From NCBI GenBank assembly GCA_028095005.1, contig CM051462.1, positions 239,004,973-239,068,972 of the forward strand: a stretch of DNA of 64,000 bases. Direction: 5' to 3'. The stretch comes from Rhynchospora pubera. Lineage: Eukaryota; Streptophyta; Magnoliopsida; Poales; Cyperaceae. The notes beneath the pieces were generated by a model. That model made no database searches. It saw only the letters and a program-made list of their open reading frames with translations, and had not been told where the DNA came from. Shown one piece after another: positions 56,471-64,000 of the stretch. The number at the start of each line of letters is the position of its first letter. The first letter of the stretch is position 1. Position numbers and translations under genes: made by a program.

Positions 56471-58205
56471 AGAATAAGCAATATTATACGGATGCCAAGA
56501 GCCAACCCAAGAAATATTTGGAACCTAAACGTACAACTAGGTTCCTCATTCGATGCCACTTCCAAACACGCCAGGTTCTAAATTGTTTTCTTTTTTTTTC
56601 TTCTTTTGTCGGGTACGCACAAGTGCTCGAGATATGGTAAATGGTAATAATATTAGTAGCCTCAATACGTGAACAAATAAAAAAAACAAAATAATATTAG
56701 TCAATAAAAATATCTAGAAACTTCCAGCGATAAATGTGGATATCTTTACAAAAAAATAAATTAAATTGTTTAAACACCACTGATTCTTTTTTGTTAACAC
56801 TATATTTGCTTTGGGATAAGAGGGAGGGAATGAGATTGGAGGTGAAATTTAGACATTTTTTTTGTGTTTGGATAGAAGAAAATTGAGGAGGAAATTTTTT
56901 CGTGAGGGGAAATGTTTTTCGAAAATTTTCTTTTATGTGCAAATTTGTTCTTCTCCAAATTGGTGGAGAATGGAAGGAAAAGAAAATTACAAATATGAGA
57001 CTGATCCTCTTCATTATCAATCCAAATAAAAAAATGTAAAATTATTTTGCTTTCTACCCCATCAAATCTCTTCCCTCTTCATATTTTTCTTTCCTTCCTA
57101 CTCTATACCACCAAACCAAACATAGTGTAAAGGATCTGACCATTTATCTAAAAAAAATCAACATCTAGACCACACATCAAATCAGATCACACAAATTAAT
57201 GGTACATAATTGATATAACAATTGTTGCCACCCTCTCTAGTGAATTTGTTTCGACTTTTTATTGATGCATTTATAATAGTAGAGATATATATATTGATAT
57301 GATGTTGAACAAATAAAATAAAAAAATTATGCCAAAATTTGAAGCTAAATCTGCGTCTAAATAGATACGAAGCAAAACATATTATAATTACTTAATATGA
57401 ATTTAAAATATGAACAAAACATATATTAACTACTATAAATTTTTAGATATGGACAATGCATTTTTAACAACAAATAAAGATGCAAAGCATGATGGAAAAT
57501 AAGTTATTTAAAATAAAACTAATAATATCAAAACAACAAAGCTGATAAACAAATGTATATAGTTTTATAAAACATAACATATACAAGTATGTCAGAATTT
57601 TTTAATAAAAGAAGAAAAAAAAAGAATTTGAAAGAAACACAAAAAACTGAAAGTTCAAAAAAATCTTTATATTAACATACTTTTTTTTTTTTAAAAAGGG
57701 CAATAAATCTTAGAATAAAAACTGATATGCCGATAAGACATTGATAGAATACTGTATTGATTGCCCTCAGAGACGAAAGGGTCTTTCCATTTATCTAATC
57801 ACAATAGATTATGCATCTTTTGCCTGCTAATTAATAATAAAAAAAAGGGAAAAAAAAAGACGAGTAGGAGCATCTAGAAACAAATAAACGGGAAAACATG
57901 AAAGATAGAAAAATAGAAAAGGAACAGCTCTTACTACAGGTACAAAATTCATGCTAATCAATCAAGCCACATCCATGCAATACATAAATAGCACTGCTAC
58001 ACATCCATCCAAGAAGATTTATTTTCACAAGCTCATAACGTTTGACACCTAAAGCAAGAACTACAAATTTAATAAACTAAAAGACCCTCATCCCTTCCCT
58101 CTCAGACACGCATACGCACACAAGTCACAATTTATCTCTCAAAGCTAAAACCTCGCTCCCTCTCATCATATATGACTGTTAAGTTATATAACTCTAGATA
58201 ACGAA
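56471..58205. other. AT-rich intergenic sequence, no gene seen
   Basis: Contains the inverted partial copy of the dispersed repeat at 57145-57235. The 107-codon minus frame at 56697-57020 is low-complexity and not called. The last part is probably the 3' UTR of the KH gene. Confidence 0.45.
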
Positions 58206-58305
58206 TAAAATGAATACTCTACACTCATGCACCAACTCTGCTACAGAGGAACCAAAAACAAAAGGAGAGGCTCAAAGACTACTTCAAGTTGAAACTATAG
58301 ATAAT

Positions 58306-61300
58306 CTAAAGACCGGTTTTGGCACGTTTCATTCCACTGCTACCAAAAGGGGAAACACTGCCACTTGGAAGAGGGCTCTCCTCTCTCAGAGCAGAAGAGT
58401 TCAGCATCGCAAGTTCTCTAAGCTGTTGCTTCTTGTAAATGTCTTGCGACTCATCCTGCCGAAGATATATAAAATAATAATCACAATTCAGTCCCTGAAA
58501 TATTAACATTACAAACAACTGGGCATTTGGGTCATGAGAACTGTCATCAAGGACTAAATGGAAACAAACCTTTGAAAACAAAACTGGTATAAATTCACAC
58601 CTGATTCAGTAGTTAGCTACTCAGTACATATTTTAGTTCCTGCTAAATGAGCAAAACCAGTAGAGAAACTTGAAAAAGAAAAATAAATAAATAAACCTTC
58701 AAAGGACCGGATGATATTGTAAACTAGCAAAATTCCGTTCTAATTTAGTTCACTTACAACAGGCTTTAGCAATTCTTCAATGATCTCTTGCGCTTGTTTC
58801 AACCTCGCATCAATTATATTAGCAGGTAACTCAGCCTCGATCAAGATGTGTAAAGGGTCAGTCAAGTGCTCATAACCAAGCCTTCCCTTTAATTTCTCTT
58901 CCTTCAAAACACAAGAAAGAAAGAAGGGAAATTTCAAACTCAAGTAAAAGCTAACTGTACAAATCTATCTTTCATTTGCTTCTCTTTGCAAACTATAACT
59001 AATGACTTGTAGTAATCGCAAATAAGCACCCAAAAAATTACATTCACTATGAACACCCCAATATTTTTCTTTATTTGCAAGGTAATTTCATTTTTGAATA
59101 ATGTGATTGAACAGGCTTAATGCATTCATTAAATCTAATATTATCTCCAATACCTACAGACTAATATCATTTCTCTTCAACAATCCCACTCATATGAAAT
59201 TAACTAAAACAAAGCGGAGTAACCTATATTCTTAGCCTGTAAGTTGAACAAGAGGCTTACAGAGTGAATTTGTATTTAAGATGATACACATATATGGTCA
59301 TACTTTGTTTCACCTAATCTTGGTTCTAAAAATTGGGTACATCTGATTATACAGTTTATCTAAAACACAACCAAACCATAAACACCAAAAAAATGGGTGG
59401 CAAATGGTAAGAACAGTCACATAATTGAAGCAGAACCGACCAGTACGAGACTCTGACAGTTAAAGTATCTCATAAAACTAGCAAGATCTAGACTCGACTG
59501 TTACGAGACTCGACTGTTAAAGTATCTCATAAAACTAGCGAGATCTAGACTTGGCAGATTTTGGCTGGCCCTGACAGGCACCAACTAGTACAAAATACAA
59601 CTTCACTACAGCTGAGCTCAATTACCTTTTCTGGATCTTTAATAGAGCCCTTTCCTCGAATAAAAACCCGACATCCAGTTGATGCCTCAACTCGTTTCAA
59701 GGAGTTTCCTCTCGGTCCGAGTATCCGTCCAACAAAATTGAACTAGAAAAACAATAAAATTATGTAAACTTCTTTTCCAAAATAAAAAAAAAGAGAACTA
59801 AATAGAAATGTTCATTTCATTCTTTCATGGAAACCAATCTGATGAAAATCTTTGTCTGCATCATAATCATTTGATTTGGTGGTTTTGAGCTAATACAGAA
59901 TATACTAGGCCAACTTTGGGGTTGTTGCTCAACAGACTAATAAACTTGGAAACTAAAAAAAAATTTAAAGCTAAGCTTACATTAGGATAAGCGTCCACTG
60001 GAATCTCTAAACGCAGGATTTTCTTCACTAAATAAGAGTTCGGGCTTGGTGGAGGCCCCTGCCAATCCATTGTCATCCCTTGGGGAATCCCCAACCTCTG
60101 TTTCCATAGAAAATAAAAAACCAACCAAGTCACGTCACTTACAAATTGATTAACAATTGACAAAGATTAACCACGGACATGTTTTTGCTCAACAAGGCCA
60201 ACTGACTAACTTTCAGATGGATTGCAAAAATTCTCATTTGTTCAATTGACAGCCAGTTGTTTATTTATAGCTCTAATTCTGATAATGTTGCAAAATTACA
60301 AGATAATATATCAAGTGGTAAGACCACAATAAAGAGAAAAATTTATCTAGAAGCTTTCAAACTTCAATTTGTTTGAGATTACTATGCATTTCTGCCTATG
60401 TTAGTTGACTGCAAATCAAAAGCTCAACAAGCCTGGTTGGAGAAAAATAAAGAAAGCTGAGCCCAAGGGTATGCATAGGAGATAGAATAAGCTGGTTTGA
60501 GGAAACCAGCTCAGGTGCCAAAACCAGATAATATACAGGTCAGGTCAGGTAGCATTTGCAGAACAAACCATTCAAGCATTTTACTGGCTTCATATTTTTC
60601 TTCTTTGTATTTTATAATTGAACTGTTGTTTTTTCCTTTTCTTTTGGAGGACTCATGCAGTGTGGAACCTATAGTAATGAGCGAGTGCAGTACTGCCAGA
60701 AAGCACTTCAATCCTTACAAGGTAATGTACCCAATTGCTGCTCACCCAAAATTTTCCTTTTATTATTTACAGAGAAAAAAAGGACTTGTACCTCTTGTTG
60801 AAGATTATTCCAAGGTCCTAGAACAGGCCCACCTAGGTTAGATAGAATATTTGGCGAAGACATCGGACTTGGGCTTCGTTGGTGCAGTCTGTCATAATCT
60901 CCAAACCCATGATTCGGTACCATTCCAGAGACTCTCATTATTTCTGACATATTAATACAATTTAATAAAAAAATGTTAGCATAAAAAAATAGAAATAGTG
61001 CCATCCACATAAAAGCGTTATTCAGATATATTCGAGTACAAAATCAATAAAATATCTCATGTCAAAAGTAATAAACAAACAATCAAACGAATAATCAATC
61101 TTGATACTTGTGAGAGCAAGTGCATTCAAGAAAGATTTCCTCACAATCTAATCATAAACGCAGAACAAAGAAAATGAGTTGCAAAAAGAAATTACCCCAT
61201 GCTCAACTAATACAACATTGTGCATGTAATTGGGCATCAATTTGAATGATCAAAGCTGCATAAAGCTTAATAGTAAACTTATAAGCTGCAAATTCTGGAT

Positions 61301-62200
61301 ATCGCATAAATTAAAGACATGAGAAACATAAAGAAATATCAAAATGAGCAGAGGAATATATTGAACGAAAGATATTCTACCTTGATTTAACAATCGACTA
61401 CAAATTGGAAGCACTTGCATGAAAGGCCCGAACTTCTGGTGCTCTGCTAATAGCTCTGCTAAATAGTGGCTGTAACTGAAAAGGCAAAAGTTCATTTGTT
61501 ATGTACTGTGACATTGCAGAAATTAAGACACGGAAATTGGAAAACATTTTTTTAGTATTATAACGTGCAATTCTATGCCTGCATTTAATATAAGAAACCC
61601 AAGATGATGTCACAAAATCGATGATTAAGGGAACCAACATGAATGATTATGATTTCTTAACGTTAAGTATAACAAAAGAGCATGAAGTAAGAGAAATCGT
61701 ATGCAAATGCCTCTGATTAAGCTCTTGTTTGAGTTTTCTATGTTGATTCCATGAAATATTTGTTCAAAAATAACATTAAACAGCTATTATTTAGAATAAA
61801 CCCATACTATAAAATTCATAGTACAAAAGCACAGCATAACAAGTGATAAAACAGCAGAAATCCAAACTTCAATTATGCGAGATAATGGACAGATAGTTGG
61901 ATGAAGAAGATATAAGAAACAAAATGATCATGGTGGGACTCACAATGGCAAGCACATACATGTACTATGTGGATAGAAACAATACAAGAACATGTATCAT
62001 GATGTAACGCCTATAAAGTGAACTGTATTCTATTTTAAAGACAATTAGTGCTGATAAATGAAAGTAAAAAATGAGTAGAACTGATAAGACAAAAGTCTCT
62101 ATGGCAACAGAATACATCAAAACAAATCCAAATCCAAAAAGAAAGAAATTTAGGTCACAATAATTATAAGATAGGTCCCGGAATGTCTGATCTAGAAAGA

Positions 62201-62239
<39 letters not shown>

Positions 62240-62695
62240 TTGGGTTTGAGAAGAGAATAGATGTAAGCACTAACCGGCAGTAATACCAGGGAGGAGAGCA
62301 ACACATGTCTGATGGCATGCAAATATGGAGAATTTAGGGGACAGATGCAAAAAGTATTATTTATGTTTATTATTTATTATTGGCAGGAGGGTGGAGGCGA
62401 CAAAAGAAGAGAGGAAGGAGAGAAAGGCAGCCTCACCCAGAAGGAAGGCCAGAATGAATGAGAATAAGATGCAAAAAAAAAAAAGGTTAAATTAAGAGTA
62501 GTGATGCCAAAAGAGAAAGTTCCCAAGTGCCAAGCAGGGAAAAAAGGGGAAATTTATCAATTTATAGGATAGGATCAAAGGAATATAAGATAGGATAGGA
62601 TACCTCTCGACATCAGGGGCAGGGGCAGGCGTATTCCTAATTTGGGGCGAGAGGGTTCTCGCGGGGGAGAAGCTCCGGGCGTACATGCCCGACAT
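58306..62695 (-). CDS. STAR-family KH RNA-binding protein (quaking-like), 7 exons
   Basis: Exons on the minus strand: 62695-62604, 61475-61381, 60943-60792, 60097-59981, 59742-59626, 58901-58758 and 58455-58306. All have GT/AG borders, and the lengths sum to 867 nt (288 aa), normal for the plant quaking-like proteins such as At2g38610. The N-terminus MSGMYARSFSPAR..SPQIR leads to the dimerisation (QUA1-like) region YLAELLAEHQKFGPFMQVLP. The KH domain spans exons 4-6: KILRLEIPVDAYP, then FNFVGRILGPRGNSLKRVE with the GxxG loop (GPRG), GCRVFIRGKGSIKD and LHILIEAELP. The QUA2-like tail QAQEIIEELLKPV and the family C-terminus EESPLPSGSVSPFGSSG follow. STAR proteins bind RNA and act in splicing or mRNA control in the nucleus. 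All key residues look intact. Which paralogue is not clear. Confidence 0.95.
62203..62240. repeat. (ATT)n microsatellite in KH gene intron 1
   Basis: About twelve ATT units within the first intron. Confidence 0.9.
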
Positions 62696-63400
62696 ACTAT
62701 TCTATTCTAGTCTTCTCTCTATTTCTATTTCTATTTCTAGTTTCTAGTTTCTTTCTTTCTTCCTTCCTTTGTTTCTAGAGAGACAGACAGAGACAGAGAC
62801 CGAGACCGAGAGAGAGGTCTCCCTGAGTCTTTTGAGCAGTAAGTAAGTAATTACTGTAGGCTGCTGCTTGTGCTTGCTATTGCTAGGCTTTCTTCTGTCT
62901 GAGTGTGAGAGAGAGAGAGAGAAGGCAGCAGAGCAGAGCAAGCCCATACGATTTTGTCTCTCTCCTCTCTCTCTCTCTCGATTGTGGCCTGTGGCTGTGG
63001 GCGATAAATACGCAGCAATTACATTACTTTTTTATTTATCCTTTCCTTTTTTCTTACTTATTAAAAAATAATATCAAACTCTAGGGTTTTTTTTTTGTTT
63101 CACTCAGGATTTCATATATAGTTACCAAATTCTAATTTTCTCATTAGATGCCCATCAAACGGTCCTCGTAATACCATTTCACTTCTCTCTTTTGGTTTTA
63201 AAAAGAGGGGGGGGGGGGGGCTGCTACTACTTACAACCAAAATAAATAAGGGAAATTCTGGCATGCGGGCTGATTATTCTTGACCGTTCATTTCTTACAA
63301 ATCAGACGTCTCACCTATCATAGAAATTTTTGGCCGCTTAAAATGTTCTCCGTTATATGTAACATGATTTTTAGTGAAAAGGGTAAAATAGTCAATTAAC
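62696..63400 (-). promoter_or_regulatory. 5' UTR and upstream region of the KH gene
   Basis: A TTTCTATTTC-rich stretch and GA/CT repeats (62775-62820 and 62905-62980) lie upstream of the ATG, typical of a plant 5' UTR and core promoter. A poly(G) run of about 14 occurs near 63208. No TATA position can be fixed. Confidence 0.4.
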
Positions 63401-64000
63401 ACCAAATCGGCTCTTTCTATTTCGTATTAACCTCTCCGCATATCGTCGTGCCCATCTCCGCCTTCGTCGGACCCTAACAGCAATCTGTGGTCTGTCTCTC
63501 TCCCACTGGCCACCAACAAGGCAACAACAATCAAAATTCATATGAGCTCTCGAAAGGAAATCGGCGTTGTCGAAAGAGAAGCAGATCGATCTCTCCGCTG
63601 CTGCCTCCTCTCGGAGCATCACCATTAACTGCTCGATCAACTCTAGCCTCCTGCAATATCCATCGGTTCCTCCCTCTACCTCCTCTCAGTGCAGCGACGG
63701 AGATAGCTGGACCTCCCTAAGGTCTCTCTCGATCGAAGAACAGCTTCAGGTATACCTTTTTCAACTGAGATTTCGGTTCAATTTTCGACTTTAATTTCAA
63801 AAACCGAGACTTGTGTTTTCTGTACAGACTTTAATGAATCTTTCATATTTTTTTATTGTTTTTTGAAGAATTTATCGCTTAATTTCGGTTCAATTTCTTC
63901 TCTCCGCAGCATTAGTGGAGGTATTATTTTATCCTTGTTCAATTTCTGTCTTGTTAGCGTCCTTGATCTATTTGTGCTGAAATGAAGTAATTCTACAATT
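63400..64000 (+). other. Possible 5' end of a plus-strand gene running off the window
   Basis: A pyrimidine-rich, gene-like stretch has a donor at about 63750 (CAGCTTCAG|GTATAC) and further splice-like sites (TCTCCGCAG near 63910). The open frame ending SLRSLSIEEQLQ lacks an ATG, so this may be a 5' UTR exon. An ATG at 63542 opens only 28 codons. The gene, if real, is divergent from the KH gene. No family recognised. Confidence 0.3.

Overview
This window is nuclear DNA from a flowering plant. The evidence is spliced genes of plant families (a SPARK-type receptor kinase, an AP2/ERF factor, a UBC8-family ubiquitin-conjugating enzyme, a STAR/KH RNA-binding protein), a long-LTR chromovirus, L1-type LINE remnants, tRNA-derived SINEs, and many AT-rich inverted-repeat elements. 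The GC-rich 5' coding ends of the kinase and ERF genes hint at a monocot, but I cannot place the species from sequence alone.

Layout. 1-3000: LTR-like, minus-strand-oriented sequence with six dispersed copies of a CATGCGC..GCGCAATC motif. 3530-3769: possible exon remnant. 3940-6200: decayed plus-strand LINE. 7100-12400: a nest of inverted-repeat elements embedded in (TA)n, including a 1330-bp Mutator-like element with 11-bp target duplication and repeated CGCG/TTTATAAA palindromes, and a 1640-bp TIR element. 12594-14816 (minus): intact two-exon SPARK-ectodomain receptor kinase. 15400-24270: more foldback elements, a SINE with a clear target duplication, a LINE 3' fragment, and a PIF/Harbinger-like element nested in a foldback element. 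24330-27357: decayed ZFWD (CCCH plus WD40) gene. 28031-29922: a poly(A)-tailed retroinsertion with a 16-bp target duplication and an intact 411-aa zinc-knuckle/coiled-coil ORF. 30531-36300: mostly noncoding, with a Helitron-like 3' end. 36417-37268: CRF-type AP2/ERF gene with an upstream ORF. 41872-51466: a near-complete Ty3/gypsy chromovirus (two 2377-bp LTRs, GTTGT target duplication) with one premature stop. 52200-54934: UBC8-family E2 gene with a SINE in an intron. 58306-62695 (minus): seven-exon STAR/KH (quaking-like) gene. 63400-64000: possible 5' end of another gene.

The genes do not form a pathway cluster. The four intact host genes act separately in signalling (kinase), transcription (ERF), ubiquitin transfer (E2) and RNA processing (KH protein). 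Most of the remaining sequence is transposable elements, often nested. The most unusual items are the ORF1-like-only retroelement at 28047-29906 and the CGCG-palindrome Mutator-like element at 8946-10275. No CRISPR array, operon or other prokaryotic feature is present.
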